DNA from: Gammaproteobacteria bacterium
GTDB lineage: Bacteria > Gemmatimonadota > Gemmatimonadetes > Longimicrobiales > Gaopeijiaceae
Direction of reading: 5' to 3'
Length of the DNA stretch: 64,000 nucleotides
Assembly: GCA_028819075.1 (NCBI GenBank)
Contig: JAPPMM010000040.1
Location: 124,001-188,000, forward strand
This document shows, in pieces, positions 28,601 through 36,491 of this stretch (its first letter is position 1; the number at the start of each line of letters is the position of its first letter). Made by a program: the position numbers and the translations under genes. The notes below the pieces were generated by a model, which did not search any database, was not told where the DNA came from, and was given only the letters and a program-made list of their open reading frames with translations.

Positions 28601-29527
28601 ATGGCCCTTGAGCTACAGGAATCCGAATTCATCTGGAAGGACGGAACGTTCATCCGCTGGCAGGACGCCCGGGTGCATCTGCTCTCGCTGGCCGTACAGT
28701 TCGGCGTGTCCCTGTTCGAGGGCATCCGCTGCTACGAGTCCGGGGGACGGCGGGCCATTTTCCGCCTGGGCGCGCACATCCGCAGGCTCTACAACTCCTG
28801 CATCGTGTATCGCATGGCGCCGGAATACTCGCGGGAGGAGTACGCGCGGGCCTGCGTCGACGCGGTGGCGAAGAACGGCCTGGGCAGCTGCTACATCCGT
28901 CCCATGGTGATACGCGGATACGGCGCCGCGGCGCTCGATCCCCGCGCGAGCCCCATCGAGTCGTACGTGGCCTGCTGGCCGCTGGACACCTACCTGGGCG
29001 CGGGAGCTCTGGAGAAGGGCGTGGGAGTGAAGGTCTCGTCCTGGCAGCGCGCCGAGCCCAACACCTTCCCGATGCGCGCAAAGGCGGCCGGCCACTACAA
29101 CGCCGCCATGCTCATGAAGATGGAGGCGCACGCGGACGGTTACGCGGATGCCATCGCGCTCGGCCCCAACGGGCTGGTGAGCGAGGGCAGCGGGCAGAAC
29201 CTGTTCCTGGTGGTGGACGGCCAGCTCATCACACCCATTCTCGACGGCACCTCCCTCCAGGGCATCACCCGCGACACGGTGCTCAAGCTCGCGGCCGAGA
29301 TGGGCATCCCGGCGAGCGAGCAACTCGTCGCCCGCGAAACCCTCTACACCTGCGACGAACTCTTCTTCTCGGGCACCGCCACCGAGGTGACCCCCATCAC
29401 GAGCGTCGACCGCATCCCGGTCGGGTCCGGCAAGGCGGGCGAGGTTACGCTGCAGATCCAGCGGCGCTTCATGGACATCGTCAAGCAGCGGGCGGAAGAC
29501 CCGTACGGCTGGCTGACGCAGGTGTAA
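28601..29527 (+). CDS. ilvE: branched-chain amino acid aminotransferase
   Basis: This fold-type IV PLP transaminase interconverts leucine, isoleucine and valine with their 2-oxo acids. The 308-residue product has LFEGIRCYES near the N-terminus, the region RAKAAGHYNAAMLMKMEA that contains the PLP lysine, EGSGQNLFLVVDG, TRDTVLKLAAEMGI and the C-terminal FFSGTATEVTPITSVD. All are family hallmarks. It starts with an ATG shortly after the SDR stop. The gene is a stand-alone ilvE here, with no other branched-chain pathway gene nearby. Confidence 0.94.
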   Translation: MALELQESEFIWKDGTFIRWQDARVHLLSLAVQFGVSLFEGIRCYESGGRRAIFRLGAHIRRLYNSCIVYRMAPEYSREEYARACVDAVAKNGLGSCYIRPMVIRGYGAAALDPRASPIESYVACWPLDTYLGAGALEKGVGVKVSSWQRAEPNTFPMRAKAAGHYNAAMLMKMEAHADGYADAIALGPNGLVSEGSGQNLFLVVDGQLITPILDGTSLQGITRDTVLKLAAEMGIPASEQLVARETLYTCDELFFSGTATEVTPITSVDRIPVGSGKAGEVTLQIQRRFMDIVKQRAEDPYGWLTQV

Positions 29528-29562
29528 GTCAACAAGGCATGGAGCCTGGCACCAAGGTCGAT

Positions 29563-29592
29563 TTGACCATCAGGACCATAATAGCTATTATG
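29563..29592 (+). promoter_or_regulatory. promoter and palindromic operator of the Phd-PIN toxin-antitoxin operon
   Basis: TTGACC (29563-29568), 17 bases, then TATTAT (29586-29591) make a near-consensus sigma-70 promoter. The -10 lies inside a perfect 16-bp palindrome, CATAATAGCTATTATG (29577-29592), that ends four bases before the antitoxin ATG. Binding of the antitoxin there would block RNA polymerase. The predicted start of transcription coincides with the start codon, implying a leaderless mRNA. Confidence 0.75.
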
Positions 29593-29596
29593 CCCC

Positions 29597-29848
29597 ATGC
29601 GAGAAATCACTGCCAAAGAGGCCAAGAACCGGTTCGGCCAACTGCTTCGGTCCGCCCAGCAGGGACCCGTGCGGGTCACCCGGAACGGCACGCCGGTGGG
29701 CGTGATGCTGTCGGTGGAGCAGTTCGAACGACTGCGCGGGACTGCCTGGGACCGGTTGGCGGCTGCTATGGACGCCATGAGCCGGGAGGCAGCCGCCAAC
29801 GGCCTGACGCCAGCGGCGTTGGAGTCCCTGCTCTCCGATGAGAGCTGA
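29597..29848 (+). CDS. type II toxin-antitoxin system Phd/YefM family antitoxin
   Basis: This is an 83-residue antitoxin. The N-terminal Phd/YefM DNA-binding fold is visible in MREITAKEAKNRFGQLL, then GPVRVTRNGTPVGVMLSVEQFE. The C-terminal half should wrap the toxin. It overlaps the PIN toxin gene by 11 bases, the usual order of antitoxin first. A palindrome over its promoter supports autoregulation. No Shine-Dalgarno sequence is present, consistent with leaderless translation. Confidence 0.88.
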   Translation: MREITAKEAKNRFGQLLRSAQQGPVRVTRNGTPVGVMLSVEQFERLRGTAWDRLAAAMDAMSREAAANGLTPAALESLLSDES

Positions 29849-30257
29849 CAGGGTCGTACTAGATACCAACGTCCTGATCAGCGCCGCCCTCACCCGGACC
29901 GGTCCACCTCGCAGGGTCGTCGATCTGGTCAGGGCGGACAACGGGGTCCTTCTCTTCAGCGACGAGACGTTCGCCGAGCTTCGCCGTCGGATCCTCGGCT
30001 TGAAGTTCGACCGCTACGTGGGCAAGGAATCCCGGGCAGCCTTCGTCGCGCTGCTGGCCGCGGTTGCGGAATGGGTGCCGATCGCCGGTGCCAGGCTCGG
30101 CTGTCGTGACCCCACCGACGACAAGATTCTGGAGACGGCCCTCATGGGTCGCGCCGATCATCTGGTGACGGGAGACGGCGACCTGCTCGCCATGTCGCCG
30201 TTCCATGGGATACCGATCATCACACCGGCCCGCTTTCTGGCGCTCCACGCAGAGTAG
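29838..30257 (+). CDS. PIN domain toxin
   Basis: The protein is a 139-residue putative toxin of the PIN-domain (COG1569-type) ribonuclease family. Acidic metal-binding residues are at VVLDTNVLISAAL (Asp), ETFAELRRRI (Glu), CRDPTDDKILETAL (Asp) and VTGDGDLL (Asp). Family toxins cleave RNA when freed from antitoxin. It is translationally coupled to the Phd antitoxin by an 11-base overlap. Both genes sit between metabolic genes with no other mobile-element feature. Confidence 0.88.
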   Translation: MRADRVVLDTNVLISAALTRTGPPRRVVDLVRADNGVLLFSDETFAELRRRILGLKFDRYVGKESRAAFVALLAAVAEWVPIAGARLGCRDPTDDKILETALMGRADHLVTGDGDLLAMSPFHGIPIITPARFLALHAE

Positions 30258-30311
30258 GCGGGTGACCCTCCACGACCTGGCCGCAGCCGGCAACGCCACA
30301 TGGAGTAAGCC

Positions 30312-32282
30312 ATGACCAGCTATCGGAACCCGAAGGTGGTCCTCCGCCAGCGACCCGCCACGAACCTCGCGTCGGCCCTCATCCTCGCGGCCGCCGCGGC
30401 CGCGGGCATCCCCGCTCAGGCCGGCGCCCAGGAGGCCGATGTCCTCACCATCGACCAGTTGCTTGCCATCGAGTCGGTCGTCTCCGGCTCGCCCGCCTGG
30501 TCGCCCGACGGCACGTCGATCCTCTTCCAGTCCTCGCTCTCCGGCGGGCTGGTCACGCTCTCGCCGGATGGCGGATTTCCTACCCGCGTCCCGATCGACA
30601 TGGGCAGCTCGGGCCACTTCCTGGCCTCCCAGATGCCCGGCTGGTCACCGCAGGGCAACTGGATCTCGTACGTGTCGGACAAGGGCGGCTCGCCGGAGAT
30701 CTGGATCTGGTCCACCCGCGACGGCAGCGAGATCCGGCTGACAAACCTGGGAGGGCGAATCAACTCGATGACCTGGTCGCCCGACGAGCGCTCGATCGCC
30801 TTCGCCGGCGACCGCTACGGCAACTACGACATCTGGACGGTCGATGTCGCAACCCGGCGCGTCGGGCGCATCAGCAGCGAGAAGAATTACGAGGTCTTCC
30901 CCACCTGGACCCCGGACTCCCGGCGCATCCTGTACGTGCGCCTCGACGACGCCTGGGAGGATCACGACGTGATCGCGGTCACTCCGGACGGATCGGGCGC
31001 GCGCACCGTGCTTCGGGACCGGGATTTCTTCGACTACGGCGCCGGCAGCACCTTCGGCTATCCGCAGGTCTCGCCCGATGGCGGCCAGGTTCTCTTCCGC
31101 TCTCATCGCAGCGGCTGGATCAACTACTGGATCGCACCGATCGAGGGCGGTGAGCCCCGTCCGGTTGCGGCCGCGGACGCCGACCAGGGCGGCGCGGTCT
31201 GGTCGCCCGACGGCCGCTCGATCGCCTACATCGAGAACCACAACGGTCACCACGACCTGCGCGTGGTCTCCTCCGGCGGCGGCAAGCTCCGCGTGCTGGC
31301 CTCACCCGACGGCGGGGTGGCGTCGAGTCCCTCGTGGTCGCCCGACAGCCGCTCGATCGCCTACCTGAAGGCCGATCTGGTCACTCCGCAGGATCTGCAC
31401 GTGGTCTCCGTGGAGAGCGGCGAGAGCCGCCAGCTCACCTTCTCCATGCCCGCCGGGAACCTTGCCGACCGTCTGGTCCTGCCGGAGAAGGTCCACTACC
31501 CCAGCACCGACGGATACTCGATCCCGGCCTACCTGTACCGCCCGGTGGGAGTCCCCGCCGGCGGACGCGCACCCGGCATTCTGTGGATCCACGGCGGCCC
31601 CACCTCGCAGTTCAACGACACCTTCCAGCAGCACGTGCAGTTCTTCGCGCAGCGCGGATACGCGGTGCTGCTGCCCAACATCCGGGGCAGTTCAGGCTAC
31701 GGGAAGGACTTCGCCGACGCGAACAACGGCTGCTGGGGCCACTGCGACCTCGAAGACGTGCTCGCGGGCGCCGACTTCCTGAAGGCGCAGCCCGGGATCG
31801 ACCCCGACCGGATCGGCCTCACCGGTACCAGCTACGGCGGCATCATGGGAATGTACGCCGCGGCCTTCGCCCCGGACGCCTTCCGCGCGATCGTCCCCGG
31901 CTCGGGCTACTCGGACTGGGTACACTTCTACCGCAGCGAGAACGAACTGCGGCACGTCCAGCTCCTCGAGCACGAACTCGGCCCCTTCGAAACGAGCCAG
32001 GACGTGTGGCGCAACAGCTCGGCGATCTACGAGATCGACAAGGTGTCCACACCGATCTTCCTGGTGCACGGCGAGGGACGGTACCCCGGCTCCGACCAGT
32101 CCGAGATCTTCGCGCGGGCGCTCGAGAACCACTACAAGCCCTTCGAGTACACGACCTACCCGAACGAGAACTACTATGTCCGCGGCAAGGCCAACCGGCG
32201 CCAGTTGCTGCTCGACATGCTGGACTTCTTCGGTCGGTTCCTGAAGGACGAGATGGTCGACGCGGGTGAGCGCATGAAGTGA
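30312..32282 (+). CDS. S9 family peptidase homologue with degenerate catalytic triad
   Basis: This 656-residue exported protein has a signal peptide (about residues 1-36) and a TolB/DPP-type beta-propeller with repeated SPDG and WSPD motifs. The alpha/beta-hydrolase domain starts near residue 400 (WIHGGPTSQFNDTF). The nucleophile is present (Ser507 in GTSYGGIMG). Where family members have HGxxD, this one reads HGEGR (Arg590), and where they have the catalytic His it reads PNENYYVRG (Tyr621). It is therefore probably not an active prolyl oligopeptidase unless other residues substitute. It follows the toxin gene by 54 bases. Confidence 0.85.
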   Translation: MTSYRNPKVVLRQRPATNLASALILAAAAAAGIPAQAGAQEADVLTIDQLLAIESVVSGSPAWSPDGTSILFQSSLSGGLVTLSPDGGFPTRVPIDMGSSGHFLASQMPGWSPQGNWISYVSDKGGSPEIWIWSTRDGSEIRLTNLGGRINSMTWSPDERSIAFAGDRYGNYDIWTVDVATRRVGRISSEKNYEVFPTWTPDSRRILYVRLDDAWEDHDVIAVTPDGSGARTVLRDRDFFDYGAGSTFGYPQVSPDGGQVLFRSHRSGWINYWIAPIEGGEPRPVAAADADQGGAVWSPDGRSIAYIENHNGHHDLRVVSSGGGKLRVLASPDGGVASSPSWSPDSRSIAYLKADLVTPQDLHVVSVESGESRQLTFSMPAGNLADRLVLPEKVHYPSTDGYSIPAYLYRPVGVPAGGRAPGILWIHGGPTSQFNDTFQQHVQFFAQRGYAVLLPNIRGSSGYGKDFADANNGCWGHCDLEDVLAGADFLKAQPGIDPDRIGLTGTSYGGIMGMYAAAFAPDAFRAIVPGSGYSDWVHFYRSENELRHVQLLEHELGPFETSQDVWRNSSAIYEIDKVSTPIFLVHGEGRYPGSDQSEIFARALENHYKPFEYTTYPNENYYVRGKANRRQLLLDMLDFFGRFLKDEMVDAGERMK

Positions 32283-32314
32283 AGGCGCACCTCATCCCTG
32301 GCGGCTGAGAACCG

Positions 32315-32364
32315 TTGACGTCCGACGTATTGTCGACTACCCTTGTCTACGAAGGATTTCGTGG
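32315..32364 (+). promoter_or_regulatory. promoter plus BlaI-like operator of a propeller lipoprotein gene
   Basis: TTGACG (32315-32320), 17 bases, and TACCCT (32338-32343) are followed after three bases by the inverted repeat CTACGAA-N4-TTCGTGG (32347-32364), which covers the expected transcription start. The blaI promoter at 46980-47031 has the same layout and nearly the same repeat, so this is a likely BlaI target. Confidence 0.65.
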
Positions 32365-32383
32365 TACAGCAAGGGAACCAGTA

Positions 32384-33679
32384 ATGAATCGAGAGCGATT
32401 GGCCCGCGCCAGGAGACCCCGGCACACGCCCGCCGCGTGGTCATGCAGTGTACTGTTGCTCCTTGGCGCCTGCGGAGACGGCGGCGAACGCATTCCTTCC
32501 CCGGCCCAATTCACCGACTCGGCGGGCGTCGCCATCGTCACCAACCCGTCCGGCGGTGCCATCTACGCTACCATCGCACCTGAACCGGTCCTCTCCATCG
32601 GCGCCATCGACGGCCCCGCGGAAGTGCTCTTCGGGCGCATTGCCTCGGTCGCGGTCGACGGGGCGGGCAATCTGATCGTCGCCGATGCGCAGATGGACGA
32701 GATTCGCATCTTCGACGGGAGCGGCACCCACCTCCAGACCATCGGGGGCCCGGGAGAGGGGCCGGGCGAATTCCGGGCGCTCGCGGGAGCCTGGCCCACG
32801 GCGGGGGGCGCCATCGTCGCGGCGGACCAGCGGCTCGACCGCATCACCCGCTTCGGTCCGGACGGCGAGCTGCTGGCCACCGCTACCTTCCAGGGCCCGG
32901 GCGAGCAGCCCGTGATCCGCCCGATCCGCGTGGCGGGACCGGGCCTTTTCCTCAGCCGGGTGGAATCCCTGAGCCTCCCCTCGCTGGAGGGAGCCTTCAG
33001 CCTGGAAGACGCCCTCGAATCGATCTCGGACCCTTCCGGGAGCAGATCCGAGTACCTGGTCCGGCACGACCTGGAGGGCACCCTGATCGACACGATCACG
33101 GCGGTGCCTGGGCAGGCTACCCAGACTTCCGCACAGGGCAGCGGAACCAATCTGTCGATCCAGATTCTGCGGCTGCCCTTCTCGTCCGCTGCCGCCGCCA
33201 CCGCCTCCGCGGAAGGGCGCATGGCCGTGACCACGGGCCGATCCTACGAGTACTCCACCTACAGCCCCACGGGCACTCTGGAGCGCATCGTGCGCCTCAC
33301 CGAAGAGCCGCCCCTGCGAACCGACGCACACCTCGAAGCATGGGTTCGGGGTTCAACCGGCGGCCGCGAGCCGATGGACGACACCCAGGTGGAGGCAGCC
33401 CTGCGCCGCTTTCGGGAGATGCCCCTTCCCGACCGGCTCCCCGCCTGGAACTCGCTGGTCATCGCCGACGGAGGCGAGATCTGGGCGCGCCGCTTCGCGA
33501 TCAGGGGCGCCGAGACGGTCGTCCGCGATGTGTTCGCCGCCGACGGTCGCTTCCTGGGCCAGGTGGTGGGCCCCGCCGGGCTTCGCATCCAGCACATTGT
33601 CGGTGGCAGGCTGACCGTCATATCCACCGACGATCTTGGCGTCGAGCGCGTGGAGGTGTACGAGCTGCAGATGCCCTGA
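32384..33679 (+). CDS. six-bladed beta-propeller lipoprotein
   Basis: The product is a 431-residue exported lipoprotein (LLGAC lipobox, Cys30) folding as a six-bladed propeller of the DUF5128/NHL-like type. Blade motifs include GNLIVADAQMDEIRIFDGSG and GGPGEGPGEFRAL; the GDGPGEFR-type turn recurs in two other proteins of the window. Function unknown; such proteins are abundant in Gemmatimonadota and are probably surface ligand-binding proteins. The ATG at 32384 begins the lipoprotein signal. Its promoter carries a BlaI-type palindrome. Confidence 0.82.
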   Translation: MNRERLARARRPRHTPAAWSCSVLLLLGACGDGGERIPSPAQFTDSAGVAIVTNPSGGAIYATIAPEPVLSIGAIDGPAEVLFGRIASVAVDGAGNLIVADAQMDEIRIFDGSGTHLQTIGGPGEGPGEFRALAGAWPTAGGAIVAADQRLDRITRFGPDGELLATATFQGPGEQPVIRPIRVAGPGLFLSRVESLSLPSLEGAFSLEDALESISDPSGSRSEYLVRHDLEGTLIDTITAVPGQATQTSAQGSGTNLSIQILRLPFSSAAAATASAEGRMAVTTGRSYEYSTYSPTGTLERIVRLTEEPPLRTDAHLEAWVRGSTGGREPMDDTQVEAALRRFREMPLPDRLPAWNSLVIADGGEIWARRFAIRGAETVVRDVFAADGRFLGQVVGPAGLRIQHIVGGRLTVISTDDLGVERVEVYELQMP

Positions 33680-33747
33680 GGTTCGCTGCAGCCGCCACCA
33701 TATCGGAGATAAGCGAGCCCGGTCGCGCAGCTCGTCGACCATCGGCG

Positions 33748-34260
33748 CTACTTGAGCTGCTTGGGTCGCACGTAGTACTCCAGGGTTCCGCTCGCGCCCG
33801 GGAGATCGGCCCACTTGTCGATCTTGAACGAGAGGACGGCCAGCGCGCCGGTGGGATACTTGCGCCGCATGCGCGCGATCTTCTTCTCGTTGCCGAAAAC
33901 GGAATAGCGCCAGGCGAATTCGGCGATGCCCGGATTGTGCCCGACCACCGCCACCGTGTTCGCCTCGTCGTCCTGTTTGACCAGCTGCTTCAGGATCGCC
34001 TGCATGGACGCGTGGTAGAGGGCCCGCCGGTGCACGACCGGCACCTCGCCCAGCTCCGGCACCATGCGCTCCCAGGTCTCCGAGGTGCGGCGGGCCGCCG
34101 AGCACAGCACCCGGTCGGGAACCAGATCGTGGTCACGGATCCAGGCTGCGACGCGGGGTGCGGCCGCGCGGCCGCGTGGGGCGAGCGGCCGGTCGAAATC
34201 CGCAAGAGTGTAGTCCTTCCAGTCGGACTTGGCGTGGCGGAGCAGAAGGATCCTCTTCAA
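33748..34260 (-). CDS. SixA-type histidine phosphatase
   Basis: This 170-residue cytoplasmic member of the histidine phosphatase (RHG) superfamily has the N-terminal LLRHAKSDW with the catalytic RHxK, the second Arg in CSAARRTSETW, and the second catalytic His in VVGHNPGIAEF. The length and sequence match the SixA group, which removes phosphate from phosphohistidine in signalling proteins. The start is TTG at 34260, six bases after the stop of a small upstream gene, so the two are probably coupled. No partner kinase lies nearby. Confidence 0.88.
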   Translation of the reverse strand: MKRILLLRHAKSDWKDYTLADFDRPLAPRGRAAAPRVAAWIRDHDLVPDRVLCSAARRTSETWERMVPELGEVPVVHRRALYHASMQAILKQLVKQDDEANTVAVVGHNPGIAEFAWRYSVFGNEKKIARMRRKYPTGALAVLSFKIDKWADLPGASGTLEYYVRPKQLK

Positions 34261-34266
34261 GAGCGC

Positions 34267-34434
34267 TCAGCGGTTCTTCCTTCGTCGCCACTCATGCCCC
34301 GGCGGGGCAGGCGGCTTCGGAAGACGGAATGGGTTGTCGGGTTTCTCGGCGGTGGGCGGCTTGGGCTTTTTCGGATGCTGGACGCGCGGCTTGTCGAAGA
34401 CGCCTCCCTTCTTTGTGATCAGCTTCCAGATCAT
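34267..34434 (-). CDS. 55-residue Pro/Lys-rich small protein upstream of sixA
   Basis: This short frame starts at ATG 34434 (MIWKLITKKGGVFDKP) and is very rich in Lys, Pro and Arg. It contains HPKKPKPPTAEKP and a basic end, HEWRRRKNR. No family is recognised. It is followed six bases later by the TTG start of sixA, suggesting translational coupling. A purine-rich ggagcc precedes the start. The biased composition could reflect a nucleic-acid-binding or disordered protein. It is supported mainly by position and by absence of any other explanation for the gap. Confidence 0.45.
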   Translation of the reverse strand: MIWKLITKKGGVFDKPRVQHPKKPKPPTAEKPDNPFRLPKPPAPPGHEWRRRKNR

Positions 34435-34544
34435 GATGCGGGCTCCTTGGGAATGCGTGGGGATGCTACACGAATACGGCTCGTTACGACAGGGGTCGGC
34501 CGGCCGTTTCGGTCCGCGCAGCCCTGAAGGGGCGAGCCACCACG

Positions 34545-35852
34545 CTAGGAGTCACCCGACGGCAGCTCGCGAAGCGGCTCCTCTGCCGTCTGCCCCGCCG
34601 CCCGGCGCAGCACCTGCTGGATGTCGAGGCCGAGCACCGACGCCAGCCCCTCGAGCGTCCCGTAGGCGCCCCGGACCCGCTGGTTCAAGGCGTTGGAGAC
34701 CCCCTCGCCCTGACCCCCGTCCATGACCACGACGCGGTCGATGTCGACCCCTTCCACTGCGCCCACCGCGATCTCCAGCAGCTCCGGCAGCTTCTCGGCG
34801 ATGAACACGGCGAAGGCCGCGTCGCCTCCGGTCTGAACCTCCGCGTAGAGCCGTTTGAGCACCTCCACCTGGGCCTTTCCGCGCTCCAGGATCGGCGCCG
34901 CTTCCGCCTGGGCGCGGGCGAAGGCGGCCATCTTCTCGGCCTTGGCGGGCTCCACCACGTCCGCGCGCAGGCGCTGCTCCTCGCGCTCGACGCGCTTCAT
35001 CTCGAGGATCTTCTCGGCCTCGACCTCGGCCTCCTGCGCCTTGACGCGCGCGATCTTCTCGGCAGTCTCGCCCTCTCGGTCGAGTTCGGCCTTGCGCACG
35101 CGGAGTTCGTTCTGGGCTTCCGCCACCTTGATCGAGGCCGCCGCCTCGCGCACCTGGGCGCGGCGGCGGGCCTCGGCGCGCGCTTCGCGGGTGTCCGCTT
35201 CGGCCTGCGCCTCCGCGATTTCGGCCGCCCGAATGGCCTCGGCCGACTTCTCGCGTCCGATCGCCTCGAGATAGCCGCGCTCGTCGCTCACGTTCTGGAT
35301 CTTGAGGACGTCCAGGTGGAAGCCCAGCGAGGCCAGGTCCTCGCCGGCGTCATCGGCCAGGGCCTTGGCGAAACCGAGCCGGTCCTCGTTGACGGCCTCG
35401 GGGGTGAGGGTGGCGAGGACGCCGCGCAGGTTGCCGGTGAGGGTGTCCTGGGCCAACTCCCGCACTTCGGCCTCGGTCTTCCCGAGGAGGCGCTCGACCG
35501 CGTTGTTGAAGACCCATTCAGGCTCCGACGCGATCTTCACGTTGGCGATCGCCTCGACGCTGAGGGGAATGTTGCCCTTGGAGAAGGCGTTGTTGACCGA
35601 GACCTCGATGGGGATGGTTTCGAGGTTCATGTGCTGTACCGTCTCGATGATGGGCACGCGCAGCGTGCGGCCCCCGGAGATGGAGCGGTATCCAACCGTC
35701 TGACCATCCGAGGACGTTCGGTTCCGGCCGGTGAGCACCGCGGCCTGGTTGGGGGGCACGATCACGATCAGGCTCTTGATGGTGATGACAAACACGATCA
35801 CCGCCACCAGGATCACGATGGCCATCGTCAGGGGTGCGGCGAGAAACTCCAC
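34545..35852 (-). CDS. flotillin-like SPFH domain protein
   Basis: This is a 435-residue membrane-scaffold protein of the FloT/flotillin group. An N-terminal hairpin helix (MAIVILVAVIVFVITIKSLIV region) is followed by an SPFH domain (about residues 25-210). A long coiled coil rich in EA/AE repeats, typical of flotillins, precedes a short C-terminal domain. Flotillins organise lipid microdomains. The start is GTG at 35852, fixed by an excellent AGGAGG site six bases upstream. It is cotranscribed with the NfeD-like gene upstream, the usual flotillin partner; tandem repeats lie in the 54-base gap. Confidence 0.92.
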   Translation of the reverse strand: MEFLAAPLTMAIVILVAVIVFVITIKSLIVIVPPNQAAVLTGRNRTSSDGQTVGYRSISGGRTLRVPIIETVQHMNLETIPIEVSVNNAFSKGNIPLSVEAIANVKIASEPEWVFNNAVERLLGKTEAEVRELAQDTLTGNLRGVLATLTPEAVNEDRLGFAKALADDAGEDLASLGFHLDVLKIQNVSDERGYLEAIGREKSAEAIRAAEIAEAQAEADTREARAEARRRAQVREAAASIKVAEAQNELRVRKAELDREGETAEKIARVKAQEAEVEAEKILEMKRVEREEQRLRADVVEPAKAEKMAAFARAQAEAAPILERGKAQVEVLKRLYAEVQTGGDAAFAVFIAEKLPELLEIAVGAVEGVDIDRVVVMDGGQGEGVSNALNQRVRGAYGTLEGLASVLGLDIQQVLRRAAGQTAEEPLRELPSGDS

Positions 35853-35864
35853 TATGTGCCTCCT

Positions 35865-35906
35865 CTTGTATTGTTCCTGTATGACAATCTTGTATTATCC
35901 TGTATG
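35865..35906. repeat. direct repeats between the NfeD and flotillin genes
   Basis: CTTGTATTGTTCCTGTATG (35865-35883) and CTTGTATTATCCTGTATG (35889-35906) lie 24 bases apart and differ by two small changes. They fill almost the whole gap between the two genes and are A+T-rich in a G+C-rich region. They may be a recent local duplication or a pair of protein-binding sites. Confidence 0.65.
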
Positions 35907-36479
35907 TTACTCATCGATCAGCTTCATCTCGATTGGAACCACGGCTGCGATTCCGGACTCCATGCCGACCACCACCACGGACTGACCGGGGCTCAGCGTC
36001 CGGTCCGGCGGGCAGCTCGAATCGAGCCGGGCGCGGATGCCGTGGCGCCTGTCGCCGCGCAGCACCCGTATCGAGCCGGGGCTCGAAGCCGTGATCTCGA
36101 GCGACACCTCCGCGGTGAGCCCCACGAAGGACTGCTCCCCCAGCATGGCTCCCGCGCTTCCGCGCTTGAGGAACCCGAACGCCGCCCCGATCAGCGCTCC
36201 CGTCGCCAGCCCGGTGACGCCTGCGACGATGGCGGTCAGTCCGGGGCGGCCCCCTCCCCACACCAGGTGGAGAAGGGTGCCGGAGGCGCCGAAGCCGAAA
36301 AGGGCGTAGACGATGGCCCGCAGCGAGAAGAGCTTTGCGACATCGCCGGCATCCCCGATGCTGAGATCCGCGTCGGCGTCCAGGTCCACATCCGCGTCAG
36401 CTTCCAGGAAGTCGCCGAAGAGCGACAGGAGCAGGAAGCCGCCGCCCACGACGAGGCAGAAGATATACGCTGCGAGCAT
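35907..36479 (-). CDS. NfeD-like membrane protein
   Basis: The protein has 190 residues, with an N-terminal helix and then an acidic low-complexity stretch of alternating Asp and Ala around residues 27-45. Two or three further helices (VYALFGFGASGTLLHLV, LTAIVAGVTGLATGALIG) and a C-terminal OB-fold domain of the NfeD type (LTAEVSLEITASSPGSIRV, GQSVVVVGMESGIAAVVPIE) follow. NfeD proteins accompany flotillin/stomatin proteins in membrane microdomains, and the next gene encodes a flotillin. The poly-Asp/Ala segment could bind divalent cations (inference). Confidence 0.85.
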   Translation of the reverse strand: MLAAYIFCLVVGGGFLLLSLFGDFLEADADVDLDADADLSIGDAGDVAKLFSLRAIVYALFGFGASGTLLHLVWGGGRPGLTAIVAGVTGLATGALIGAAFGFLKRGSAGAMLGEQSFVGLTAEVSLEITASSPGSIRVLRGDRRHGIRARLDSSCPPDRTLSPGQSVVVVGMESGIAAVVPIEMKLIDE

Positions 36480-36491
36480 CGAAGGTCCTGC

